Positions 13,084 through 21,726 of a stretch of DNA of 37,083 nucleotides are shown here, piece after piece (the stretch's first letter is position 1; each line of letters starts with the position of its first letter). Source of the stretch: Clostridia bacterium (GTDB lineage: Bacteria; Bacillota; Clostridia; Christensenellales; Aristaeellaceae). The notes below the pieces were generated by a model, which saw nothing but the letters and a program-made list of their open reading frames with translations, was not told where the DNA came from and searched no databases. A program made the position numbers and the translations under genes. The stretch spans positions 1-37,083 of the forward strand of contig JAEDGL010000008.1 of NCBI GenBank assembly GCA_016297535.1, in the 5' to 3' direction.

Positions 13084-14316
13084 TTACAGGCAACCTTTTT
13101 GGCGCATGTATTCAAGTGTACGTATGAGCGCCAGCTTGCCATGGCTGTAAGTAAGTCCGCCCTGCAGGAAGGCCAGATAAGGTTCGCGCATGGGCGCGTC
13201 TGCGCTTAGCTCAATGGATGCGCCGCTGACAAACGTGCCCGCAGCCATGATTACCTGATGCTGGTAACCCGGCATATCCCACGGCTCCGGCAAGGCCATG
13301 CTGTCGATGGGAGAGGCCGTCTGAATGCCCTGACAAAATGCGATCAGGCGTTCGGGATTGCCCCATTCCAGCGCCTGGATGATATCGCTGCGCTGCGCAT
13401 CGGAAGCAGGGGTGCTCTTTAGCCCCAGCTCCTCGCAGATGGCCGCGGCCAGCACGGCCGTCTTCAGCGCTTGCGCCACCACATGCGGGGCCAGGAACAA
13501 GCCCTGATAGAAGGGCTGATAGCTTCCGGCATAGCTGCCTACCTCCCGGCCGATTCCGGGGGCCGTAAGCCGGTAGCTGATGCGTTCAATCACGTCCACC
13601 CGGCCCACCAGATAGCCGCCCGTGGGAGCAAGGCCGCCGCCGGGATTTTTGATCAGGCTGCCCACGCACACATCCGCGCCAAACTGGGTAGGCTCCTTTT
13701 CACATACAAATTCGCCATAGCAGTTGTCCACCATCAGCACTGCATTTGGAAACTCGCTGTGCAGCATCTGCGCCAGCGGAGCAATATCCTGCGGCATCAG
13801 GCTGGGGCGGGAGGAATAGCCACGGCTGCGCTGCACGGCCACCACGCGGGTGTTTGGTTTGATGGCGGCGCGAATGCCTTGCAGATCAAGCGTGCCCTCT
13901 GGCGTCATATCCACCTGCGTATAGCTCACGCCCATTTCTCTCAACGAACCGGGCGGGCAGCCGCGCACGCCGATCACATCCTCCAGCGTATCGTAGGGGC
14001 CGCCGGATGCGTACATCAGCTCGTCGCCGGGGCGCAGCAAGCCAAACAGGCACAGAGACAGCGCATGCGTGCCGGACGCAATCTGCGGGCGGACGATCGC
14101 CGCCCCGGCATCAAAAATCTCCGCAAAGAGCTTTTCCAGCGTGTCCCTGCCCACGTCGTCATAGCCGTAGCCCGTGGTGGGCGCAAAGTGGCGGGAGGCC
14201 ACCTCAAACTTTTGCATCGCATTGAGTACCTTTTCGGTGTTGAACAGCGCGATTTGATCGATTTTCTCAAAAGCCGCAAGGCAGCGCTTTTCAGCTTTTT
14301 CTACAAGTTGCTTCAT
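13084..14316 (-). CDS. YnbB-like PLP-dependent enzyme (methionine gamma-lyase/aluminum-resistance family)
   Basis: A 410-residue fold-type I PLP enzyme of the family annotated as aluminum resistance protein or methionine gamma-lyase family (B. subtilis YnbB). Visible are the PLP-pocket stretch ASGTHALSLCLFGLLRPGDE near residue 80, SRGYSSRPSL, DNCYGEFV and the probable Schiff-base Lys in SLIKNPGGGLAPTGGY near residue 225. The true substrate is unknown; the family names are historical. The ATG at 14316 overlaps the miaA stop (ATGA). In Bacillus, ynbB lies near miaA and hfq, which supports the assignment; hfq is absent here. It is the last gene of the long mutS-mutL-miaA operon, closed by the terminator at 13029-13071. 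Confidence 0.87.
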   Translation of the reverse strand: MKQLVEKAEKRCLAAFEKIDQIALFNTEKVLNAMQKFEVASRHFAPTTGYGYDDVGRDTLEKLFAEIFDAGAAIVRPQIASGTHALSLCLFGLLRPGDELMYASGGPYDTLEDVIGVRGCPPGSLREMGVSYTQVDMTPEGTLDLQGIRAAIKPNTRVVAVQRSRGYSSRPSLMPQDIAPLAQMLHSEFPNAVLMVDNCYGEFVCEKEPTQFGADVCVGSLIKNPGGGLAPTGGYLVGRVDVIERISYRLTAPGIGREVGSYAGSYQPFYQGLFLAPHVVAQALKTAVLAAAICEELGLKSTPASDAQRSDIIQALEWGNPERLIAFCQGIQTASPIDSMALPEPWDMPGYQHQVIMAAGTFVSGASIELSADAPMREPYLAFLQGGLTYSHGKLALIRTLEYMRQKGCL

Positions 14317-15254
14317 TCTTGATGTATTCCTTTCCGAAATGCCTCCACATGCCTCATGGCGCAGGCGAGGCGTTGATCAGGTGCTTCCGAGATCCACACG
14401 GTCCGGGGTTCCGTGCGCAGCCAGGTTTGCTGACGCTTGGCATAATGACGCGTGTTAAGAACAATCTGCCATACAGCCTTGTCAAGCGTCTGCGTTCCCT
14501 CCACGACAGGGATAAGCTCCTTGTACCCGATGCCCTGCATGGACTGCATCTGCGCCGTTACACCGCTTTCAAGCAGCGCGTTCACTTCCTGCAAAAGTCC
14601 ATGCGCGATCATCTGATGCACGCGCTGCTCAAGCCTGGCATAGAGCAAATCGCGCGGCATGGAGATGGCCAAGGGCAGAATTTCAAACGGCCTGTCCATC
14701 TGTTCGGGCTTTTGCTGGCTGATGGGCGCGCCTGTCAGCTCATATACCTCCAGCGCGCGGATTACACGGCGGATATCGTTTGGATGAAATTTTGCAGCCG
14801 ATACGGGATCCACCGCCGAAAGCCTGCTGTGCAGCTTCTGTTTGCCCCCCGGCTCCTGGGAAACGCCCTGCAGCCTGGCACGGATCGCCTGATCCCCGCC
14901 GGCGTTTCCAAGCGAAAGACCGTGCATGAGCGCCTTGAGATACAATCCCGTACCACCAACCAGAATCGGCTGCTTTCCCCGGCTGGCAACGGACTGAATC
15001 GCTTTTTCCGCGTCCAGGGCATAATCAGCAACGGCGTAGCTCTGCGTTGGCTCCACAATGTCCAGCATGTGATGAGGAATCAACGCCTGCTCCTGCGCGG
15101 TGGGCTTGGCGGTACCGATATCCATGCGGCGGTAGATCTGCATGGAATCCATGCAGATGATTTCGCCGTCAAGCTCTCGCGCCAGCTTCAGCGCCAGATC
15201 GCTCTTGCCGCTTGCGGTAGGGCCCGTTAGGGCGATTACTTGCGGTTTACACAT
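14313..15254 (-). CDS. miaA: tRNA dimethylallyltransferase
   Basis: A 313-residue MiaA that adds the isopentenyl (dimethylallyl) group to A37 of tRNAs reading UNN codons. The P-loop GPTASGKS lies at residues 11-18, followed by the prenyltransferase signatures DSMQIYRRMDIGTAKP, HHMLDIVEP, the GGTGLYLKAL motif and FHPNDIRRVIRALEV. The ATG at 15254 is preceded by GAGGAG. It follows mutL by 10 bases and overlaps the PLP-enzyme gene by 4. Its product is the substrate of MiaB, encoded in the same operon (20301-21707), giving both steps of ms2i6A37 formation. Length is normal. Confidence 0.96.
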   Translation of the reverse strand: MCKPQVIALTGPTASGKSDLALKLARELDGEIICMDSMQIYRRMDIGTAKPTAQEQALIPHHMLDIVEPTQSYAVADYALDAEKAIQSVASRGKQPILVGGTGLYLKALMHGLSLGNAGGDQAIRARLQGVSQEPGGKQKLHSRLSAVDPVSAAKFHPNDIRRVIRALEVYELTGAPISQQKPEQMDRPFEILPLAISMPRDLLYARLEQRVHQMIAHGLLQEVNALLESGVTAQMQSMQGIGYKELIPVVEGTQTLDKAVWQIVLNTRHYAKRQQTWLRTEPRTVWISEAPDQRLACAMRHVEAFRKGIHQE

Positions 15255-15264
15255 TGTGCGCTCC

Positions 15265-17247
15265 TCACTGCACCCGCTTGAAACGCTTTTCCAGCGCATA
15301 ACGGGTGATTTCGATGACAATGGGCCTGCCATGCGGACAGGTGGGCATGGAATCGCTTTTGAGCATTTCCTGCATAAAGCCGCGAATTTCCGTTTCGTTC
15401 AGCCTGTTGCCGCCTTTGATCGCCCGTTTGCATGCCATTTGCGCCACGCGCCTGCGCAGACGCTCGCGCGTTACCTCTCCGCGTCCTGCCTGCCACTCCG
15501 CCAGCGCCTCCAGCAGGAGATCCTTGGGCGAATCGTTGACGCCAAAAAGCGTGGGAATCGCGTGCAGCGCGACGCTGGTTTCATCAAACGGTTCCACCTC
15601 AAAGCCTGCCTGCGCCAGCACAGGCGCAAACTCGCTGACCAGCGTCATATCATAGGGGGTCAGGCGTACCAGCTGCGGAGCGAGCAGTTTTTGCGAGATG
15701 CGATCATCTTCAAAGCGGGCCATCATCTGGTCAAACAAAATGCGTTCATGCGCTGCGTGCTGATCCACCAGCAGCACCCGATCGCCCGTCTCAAACAGCC
15801 AATAGGTATCAAACAGGATGCCCGCCAGGCGCAGCGGTTGCTCCAGTTTTTCCACCGGTGCAAGAACCGTCTGAACAGGGGGATTTTCCTGCGTCTCAAC
15901 TTTCTTTGCAACCGGCACAGGCCTTGCGCTGACCGCAGGGGTTTCACGTGCAGGCGGTTCCGCGCCGGTAACAGCGGGCGGTACGGGAGCAGGGGCTTTA
16001 ACGGCAGGAGGATCGTCAAAACCAACGACGGTTTGCCGCATGACGCGGGGGGACGGGGAAAGCACCTGCACGATGGGTTTGTACGCAGGCAACGCCACTT
16101 CGGCTTTGAAAGCTTGCCTATTTGGTTTTTCAACCTCTGCCTGCGGCGTATCTTCTTGCGGCTTTTCTTCCTTTTCAGGAATCTGAACAACGGCAAAGCC
16201 GGTCGTACGCTGTACCGGCTCCTGTTCGGAAAGCTGCGCAGAAAGCCTGCCGCCAAGGCTTTCGCCGTGCATGGCTTCGCGCACAAGCGTTTCCACAGCG
16301 GATGCAATGCCTGCCTCGTTCTGAAACCGAACCTCCAGCTTATTGGGATGCACATTCACATCCACATTTTGCACGGGCAGCTCCAGAAACAGCGCGCACA
16401 TCGGAAAACGGCCCACCATGACACGGCCCTCGCAGCCCTGCTCCAGCGCGTGGCTCAGAGCGCCGCTGCGGAAATACCGCCCGTTTACAAAAAAGGACTG
16501 CTGCTGGCGGTTGCCCCGTGAAAGCTCGCCTACCCCGACATAGCCGGTGATGACCGCGCCATTCATATGGCCGGAAACCTTTTTCATCTGCTGAAAGGCT
16601 TCCCGCCCGTAAATGGCGTAGAGCGCGGATTCCAACTTGCCGTCCCCCGTGCTGTGATACACGGTTTTCCCCTGACTGACAAAACGGAAGGCAATTTCCG
16701 GGTGAGACAGGATGAGCCGAAGCATGTAATCCGAAACCAGCGCGGCCTCGGTAACAGGTTTTTTGAGAAATTTGAGCCTGACCGGGGTGTTAAAGAACAG
16801 ATCCTGCGCAACGATCGTGGTTCCAACAGGCGACGCGGCCTGCCGGATATCGGTAAACTCCCCCGCCTCTACCACAGCGCGGGTGCCAAAGGGAGCCTCC
16901 TGCGTGCGGGTGGTACAGGTAACGCGGGACACCGCGGCAATGGAGGCAAGCGCCTCGCCGCGAAAGCCCAGCGTATGGATTTCAAACAAATCCTTGGGTT
17001 CGGAGATTTTGCTGGTGGCATGGCGTTCAAAGGCCATGCGGATCTGCTCGGCCGGAATTCCCCTGCCGTTATCGCTTACGCGCAGATACTTGATACCGCC
17101 CTCGCGCAATTCCACCGTAATGTTTCTGGCGCCCGCGTCGATGCTGTTTTCCACCAGTTCCTTTACAGCGGCAGCGGGACGCTCCACAACCTCGCCTGCG
17201 GCAATCTGTCCAATAAGCTCCTGGGACAGTTTTCTGATTACAGTCAT
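15265..17247 (-). CDS. mutL: DNA mismatch repair protein MutL
   Basis: A 660-residue MutL. N-terminal GHKL ATPase motifs are visible: ELVENSIDAGA, VSDNGRGIP and TLGFRGEALASIAAVS. A Pro/Lys-rich linker (about residues 330-450) leads to the C-terminal dimerisation/endonuclease domain with DQHAAHERILFD near residue 495 and CPHGRPIVIEI near the end. In endonuclease-type MutL the motif is DQHA-x2-E-x4-E; here the last acidic residue is Asp, a conservative change. CPHGRP suggests the zinc-linked nuclease site is kept. The ATG at 17247 has AAAGGAG. It is 10 bases after mutS, and the mutS-mutL pair works together in mismatch repair. Confidence 0.96.
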   Translation of the reverse strand: MTVIRKLSQELIGQIAAGEVVERPAAAVKELVENSIDAGARNITVELREGGIKYLRVSDNGRGIPAEQIRMAFERHATSKISEPKDLFEIHTLGFRGEALASIAAVSRVTCTTRTQEAPFGTRAVVEAGEFTDIRQAASPVGTTIVAQDLFFNTPVRLKFLKKPVTEAALVSDYMLRLILSHPEIAFRFVSQGKTVYHSTGDGKLESALYAIYGREAFQQMKKVSGHMNGAVITGYVGVGELSRGNRQQQSFFVNGRYFRSGALSHALEQGCEGRVMVGRFPMCALFLELPVQNVDVNVHPNKLEVRFQNEAGIASAVETLVREAMHGESLGGRLSAQLSEQEPVQRTTGFAVVQIPEKEEKPQEDTPQAEVEKPNRQAFKAEVALPAYKPIVQVLSPSPRVMRQTVVGFDDPPAVKAPAPVPPAVTGAEPPARETPAVSARPVPVAKKVETQENPPVQTVLAPVEKLEQPLRLAGILFDTYWLFETGDRVLLVDQHAAHERILFDQMMARFEDDRISQKLLAPQLVRLTPYDMTLVSEFAPVLAQAGFEVEPFDETSVALHAIPTLFGVNDSPKDLLLEALAEWQAGRGEVTRERLRRRVAQMACKRAIKGGNRLNETEIRGFMQEMLKSDSMPTCPHGRPIVIEITRYALEKRFKRVQ

Positions 17248-17257
17248 GGTATCTCCT

Positions 17258-19852
17258 TTAGAGTCTGCGCGCTTTTTCACGCAGGCGGAAGAGAATATTC
17301 AGCGCATCCATCGGCGTTACGGAAAGCACATCCAGATTGCGCAGCTCCTCGATCAGGTCGTCCTGAGGCAGATGGAACATATCCGTCTGTCTGGCTTCCT
17401 TCTTCTTTTTTTCCAGAATGTTTGCAGAAATGCTTTCCTGATTGATATCGCTTACTTCCAGCCGTGCCTGAATCTCATGGGCACGTGCTACCACCGGCGC
17501 AGGCACGCCCGCAAGCCGCGCCACATGTACGCCATAGCTCTTGTCCGCGCCGCCGGGCATGATCTTTCGCAGAAAAATCACATCTTCTCCATGCTCCACT
17601 ACGGAGATGCAGTAGTTTTTGACACCCGCAAAGCGGCCTTCCAGCTCGCTAAGCTCATGATAATGCGTAGCAAACAGCGTTTTTGCGCCAATCTTTTTGG
17701 GATCCAGCAGATATTCCACCACGGCCCAGGCGATGGCCAATCCATCAAATGTGCTGGTGCCTCTGCCAATTTCATCCAGAATGACCAGCGATTTTTCGGT
17801 GGCGTTTCGAAGAATGGCTGCGGTTTCGCTCATTTCCACCATAAAGGTGCTTTGACCACCCGCCAGATCGTCGGAGGCGCCGATACGGGTAAAAATGCGG
17901 TCGCACAGGCTGATATCCGCCTCGCGTGCGGGCACAAAGCTGCCGATATGCGCCATCAGCGTAATCAGCGCCACCTGCCGCATATACGTGCTTTTGCCCG
18001 CCATGTTGGGGCCGGTAATAATGAGCATGCGGTTTTCCGCGGGATCCATGGTTACGTCGTTTGGCACAAAGGGGGCGTCGCTCACCATGCGCTCCACGAT
18101 TGGATGACGGCCTTCCACAATGTGCAGCACGCCGTTTTGATTGATCGAAGGCTTTACGTAGTCGTTTTCCCGTGCAACGGTCGCAAGCGAAAGCAGCGCA
18201 TCGGTGGTTTTGAGCGCGAGAGCGTTTTGCTGGATCGCCCCAATCTCCCGCGCGATGGCCTCCCGCACCTGGCCAAACAGCTCCATTTCCAAAGACAGCG
18301 CCATCTGCTGTGCGTTGGTAATCTTGCGTTCAATCTCCTGCAGCTCTGGGGTTACATAGCGCTCGGAGTTGGTCAGCGTCTGCCTGCGGGTATAGCGCAG
18401 GGGCACCAGGTTCAAATTGCTCTTGGTTACGTCGATATAGTACCCAAAAACGCGGTTGTACTGGATTTTCAGGTTTTTGATTCCCGTTTCCTGCCGTTCT
18501 GCCGTTTCCATATCGAGAATCCACTGCTTGCCGTTTTCCAGCGCCTCCCGGTACTCGTCCAGCTCGGCGTGGTACCCCTTGCGGATGACGCCGCCATCGC
18601 CCACCGTAAGCGGCGCGTCCGGGTCGATGGCGCGGTCGAGCAAATCGCACAGGGTTTCCAGCGGCGTAAGGGTATGCGCCAGCGCCTGCACGGGGATCTC
18701 GGCAAACTGTTCAAGCATCTGCTTGACCGGAGCGACCGCGCGCAGCGAGCGCAGAAGAGCCAGGCAATCCCGTGCGGTAAGGCTGTTGTAGCTGATTTTG
18801 CCAAGCAGGCGTTCCATATCCGCCACCTGCTCCAGCGCCTCGCCGATTTCCTCCGCCTGCATATAGCGGTTGCAAAACGCCTCTACCGCATCCAGACGGG
18901 ACTGGATTGCGCTGGCATCCGTCATGGGGCTTTCCACCCATGTTCTCAACAGGCGCGCGCCCATGGCGGTATGCGTTTGATCCAGCAGCCACAAAAGCGA
19001 TCCGCGCCTTTCTCCCGTACGCAGGCTTTCCGTAAGCTCAAGGTTGCGGCGGGTCATGCGGTCCAGAAACATGGCGTTTGCGCCCTGATAGATGCTTAGC
19101 TGCGTGATATGGCAAAGCGCGTTTCGCTGCGTATCGCTCAGATAGGAAAGCAGGGCGCCTGCCGCAATAAAGCGCTTGTCGCGCTCGTCCAGCCCCAGGG
19201 AGGACAGCGACTGAACCTGAAACTGCTTCATAACCGCCTGTCTGGCGTTTCTGGGCTGGAAAGCCGTTTCCGGCAGCTGAGTGCTGCTCACGTTTTCGCT
19301 AAGCTCAGGCGTGAGCCTGTCCATATTGTTGGTAACAATCTCGTGCGGGCGGATGCGCATCAGCTCGTCGCGAAGCGTTTTTTCCGCATCCAGCAGCTGA
19401 TGAACCGTCAATTCGCCGGTGCTGACGTCTGCATAGGCGAGCTGCGCGGTTTTGCCGATAAAGGCAACGCACAGCACATAGCTTGCACTTTTCTCATCCA
19501 GCTGCGCCGGATCAACCACCGTGCCCGGGGTAATAATGCGGATAACATCGCGTTCCACAAGCCCCTTGCTAAGAGCGGGATCCGTAAGCTGCTCGCAGAT
19601 GGCCACCTTGTATCCCTTTTCGATCAGGCGTGCACAATAGGTAGAGGCAGCATGGTATGGAACGCCGCACATGGGGGCGCGTTCTTCCAATCCGCAGTCC
19701 TTTCCTGTCAGGGTAAGCTCCAGCTCTTTGGAAACCAGCTTTGCATCCTCAAAAAACATCTCGTAAAAATCGCCGAGACGAAAAAAGAGAATGCAGTCCT
19801 TGTATTTTTCCTTGAGCTGCAGATACTGCTGCATCATGGCGGTCAGTGCCAT
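17258..19852 (-). CDS. mutS: DNA mismatch repair protein MutS
   Basis: An 864-residue MutS. The mismatch-contacting Phe-x-Glu motif is in GDFYEMF (F29, E31). The C-terminal ABC ATPase contains Walker A GPNMAGKST near residue 612, DDLAGGQSTFMVEM, Walker B VILDEIGRGTSTFDG and FATHYHEL. The last 60 residues form the helix-turn-helix dimerisation tail. Length is standard for bacterial MutS I. The ATG at 19852 has AAAGGAG. It lies 44 bases after the ricA/ylbF-like gene and directly before mutL. In Bacillus, mutSL also follows ymcA and miaB (with cotE between), so the order is conserved. Confidence 0.97.
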   Translation of the reverse strand: MALTAMMQQYLQLKEKYKDCILFFRLGDFYEMFFEDAKLVSKELELTLTGKDCGLEERAPMCGVPYHAASTYCARLIEKGYKVAICEQLTDPALSKGLVERDVIRIITPGTVVDPAQLDEKSASYVLCVAFIGKTAQLAYADVSTGELTVHQLLDAEKTLRDELMRIRPHEIVTNNMDRLTPELSENVSSTQLPETAFQPRNARQAVMKQFQVQSLSSLGLDERDKRFIAAGALLSYLSDTQRNALCHITQLSIYQGANAMFLDRMTRRNLELTESLRTGERRGSLLWLLDQTHTAMGARLLRTWVESPMTDASAIQSRLDAVEAFCNRYMQAEEIGEALEQVADMERLLGKISYNSLTARDCLALLRSLRAVAPVKQMLEQFAEIPVQALAHTLTPLETLCDLLDRAIDPDAPLTVGDGGVIRKGYHAELDEYREALENGKQWILDMETAERQETGIKNLKIQYNRVFGYYIDVTKSNLNLVPLRYTRRQTLTNSERYVTPELQEIERKITNAQQMALSLEMELFGQVREAIAREIGAIQQNALALKTTDALLSLATVARENDYVKPSINQNGVLHIVEGRHPIVERMVSDAPFVPNDVTMDPAENRMLIITGPNMAGKSTYMRQVALITLMAHIGSFVPAREADISLCDRIFTRIGASDDLAGGQSTFMVEMSETAAILRNATEKSLVILDEIGRGTSTFDGLAIAWAVVEYLLDPKKIGAKTLFATHYHELSELEGRFAGVKNYCISVVEHGEDVIFLRKIMPGGADKSYGVHVARLAGVPAPVVARAHEIQARLEVSDINQESISANILEKKKKEARQTDMFHLPQDDLIEELRNLDVLSVTPMDALNILFRLREKARRL

Positions 19853-19896
19853 TGTAGCTGCTCCTTTCGTATCTTCAATGGGCGCGCGTGCAGGAA

Positions 19897-20292
19897 TCAG
19901 TGGCAGCCGCTGCAGCTGCTGCAGGAGCCCGTGCAGCCCTCCTGCTGTTCTTCTTCGCCGGTTACAACGTAGCGGATGATGGCGTTGACCTTTTTCATCA
20001 TGGCGTTGAAGGCGTCGTTGGTCTGGCGCATTTTTCTAAGCACATCGCACTCATCGATGGCGTGCTCCACATCCTGAAGCTCCTGACCGGCTCTGGCAAG
20101 CGCAGCGTGATCCATGTTGGCATCCGCCAGCAGGCTTTCAACAGCCTGACGCTTTTCGGTATAGGCGGCGATCAGCTGCGTTGCGTTTTCATCGTGCGTG
20201 GCGGCCTGCTCCGCAAGGCGCATGGCAATGTATTCTTCACTTTCCAGAATGGCTTCCGCCAGCATTTCGGCCTGATTCAGCACTTTTTCCAT
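19897..20292 (-). CDS. YlbF/YmcA (RicA/RicF-like) family protein with a Cys-rich tail
   Basis: A 131-residue, mostly helical YlbF-family protein (EAILESEEYIAMRLAE, ELQDVEHAIDECDVLR). The last 14 residues, EGCTGSCSSCSGCH, hold four cysteines spaced C-x3-C-x2-C-x2-C, plus a terminal His. RicA and RicF in B. subtilis form a complex with YaaT (RicT) that carries [4Fe-4S] clusters and affects RNase Y processing, sporulation and competence. Position next to miaB, before mutS, matches ymcA (ricA). The ATG at 20292 with AGGTGA is preferred; a GTG at 20304 would overlap the miaB stop by 4 bases and is a fair alternative. No RicT partner lies in this window. Confidence 0.82.
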   Translation of the reverse strand: MEKVLNQAEMLAEAILESEEYIAMRLAEQAATHDENATQLIAAYTEKRQAVESLLADANMDHAALARAGQELQDVEHAIDECDVLRKMRQTNDAFNAMMKKVNAIIRYVVTGEEEQQEGCTGSCSSCSGCH

Positions 20293-20300
20293 AACAAAAC

Positions 20301-21707
20301 TCACCTTTCCTGTCTTTGGCCGCGCAGGGTGTTAACCGCGGCGGATGTAATGGTTACGGGGACAATTGTACCGATATCCGCGGCCGTTCCATCAAGCGTT
20401 ACGGTAATGCCGCGGGTACCCTTGCCGGATACCTTGTTGGGATCGCGTTTGGACAGGCCTTCCACCAGCACAAGCTCGCGTTTGCCAATCATGCTCTCGT
20501 GCACCCGGGCTGTGGAAGCTTCCACCTCGCCAATCAGCTTTTCGATGCGGCGGGTGGATTCCTCCTCCGGGATGCGTCCCGGCATGCGCGCCGCCTGCGT
20601 GCCCTCGCGCGGAGAATAGATAAAGGTAAACGCCGCGTCGTAGCCTACCTCGCGCACCAGAGAGCAGGTGTCTTCAAACTGCGCTTCGGTTTCGCCGGGA
20701 AAGCTTACGATCAGGTCGGTCGTCAGGCCAATTCCGGGCACGGCGTCGCGCAGCATTTGCACCTTGAGCAGATAATCCTCACGCGTGTAGCGGCGGTTCA
20801 TCAGGCGAAGGATTTCATCGTTGCCACTTTGCACCGGCAGGTGCAGATGGTTGCAGATGTGGCTGCCGGCAGCCATTACCTCAATCAGTTCGTCGCTCAG
20901 GTCCTTGGGATGGGAGGTCATGAAGCGAATGCGCGGTACGCCCATACGATCCAGCTCGCGAAGCAGTCTGGGGAAGGTCTCGCCATTTTCCGAGCCGTTC
21001 CCGTAGCTGTTTACATTTTGCCCAAGCAGCATAATTTCCTGCACGCCATTTTTGACTAAATCCTCCGCTTCGCGCAGAATATCACTCATGCGGCGGGAAC
21101 GCTCGTGGCCGCGTACATAGGGCACAATGCAATAGGAGCAGTAGTTGTCGCAGCCGTACATAATGGTAATGTAGGCATGATGGGCGTTTAGCCGTTTGAC
21201 GGGCAGACCCTCGGCAATCAGGGTATCCTCGTCGCTTACGCTGACAACGCGCGTCTTCCGCCGCAGTAGATTCAGCAGCAGCGAAGGCAGCTGATACAGG
21301 TTGTGGGTGCCAAAGGCCAAATCGATAAAGCGGTACTGCCTGAGAATCTTCTGCGCCATCTGCGGCTGCTGAACCATGCAGCCGCACACGCCGATGATCA
21401 GATCCGGCTTCTCCTTTTTCAGCTCCTTAAGCCATGTTACATTGCCCAGTGCCCGGCGCTCGGCATTATCGCGCACGCAGCAGGTATTAAAAAGCACCAG
21501 GTCGGCGTTGCGGCGGTCATCCGCCTCGGTCATGCCCATTTCAAGCAGCATGCCGGCCAGCTTTTCACTGTCGTGTGCGTTCATCTGACAGCCGTACGTT
21601 ACAATGTGAAAACTTCTGGGGCGAACGTCCATGTTCAGGATCTGCTGGATGGCATGCTCCTGTTCCAGGCGCTCCGCCTCGGTTACATAAACGGGTTTGT
21701 GTTGCAC
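20301..21707 (-). CDS. miaB: tRNA-2-methylthio-N6-dimethylallyladenosine synthase
   Basis: A 468-residue radical-SAM methylthiotransferase that converts i6A37 to ms2i6A37. The N-terminal Fe-S cysteines sit in TYGCQMN, NTCCVRD and GVCGCM; the radical SAM motif is CDNYCSYCIVPYVRG; a C-terminal TRAM domain follows. The GTG at 21707 is chosen because AAAGGA lies 10 bases upstream and it leaves a 19-base gap to RNase G; an upstream in-frame TTG would overlap rng. The order with the YmcA-like gene is as in Bacillus. MiaA, which makes its substrate, is encoded downstream in the same operon. Length is somewhat above the E. coli protein because of an N-terminal extension of about 30 residues. Confidence 0.95.
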   Translation of the reverse strand: MQHKPVYVTEAERLEQEHAIQQILNMDVRPRSFHIVTYGCQMNAHDSEKLAGMLLEMGMTEADDRRNADLVLFNTCCVRDNAERRALGNVTWLKELKKEKPDLIIGVCGCMVQQPQMAQKILRQYRFIDLAFGTHNLYQLPSLLLNLLRRKTRVVSVSDEDTLIAEGLPVKRLNAHHAYITIMYGCDNYCSYCIVPYVRGHERSRRMSDILREAEDLVKNGVQEIMLLGQNVNSYGNGSENGETFPRLLRELDRMGVPRIRFMTSHPKDLSDELIEVMAAGSHICNHLHLPVQSGNDEILRLMNRRYTREDYLLKVQMLRDAVPGIGLTTDLIVSFPGETEAQFEDTCSLVREVGYDAAFTFIYSPREGTQAARMPGRIPEEESTRRIEKLIGEVEASTARVHESMIGKRELVLVEGLSKRDPNKVSGKGTRGITVTLDGTAADIGTIVPVTITSAAVNTLRGQRQER

Positions 21708-21726
21708 TGTCGGTGGTTCCTTTCCA

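Noticed and set aside
16763..19099. A 778-codon open frame on the plus strand opposite mutS/mutL
   Set aside because: It lies entirely antisense to two certain genes, has no ribosome site, and its translation is His/Arg/Gln-rich with no family motif. Such frames arise from codon bias in GC-rich genes.
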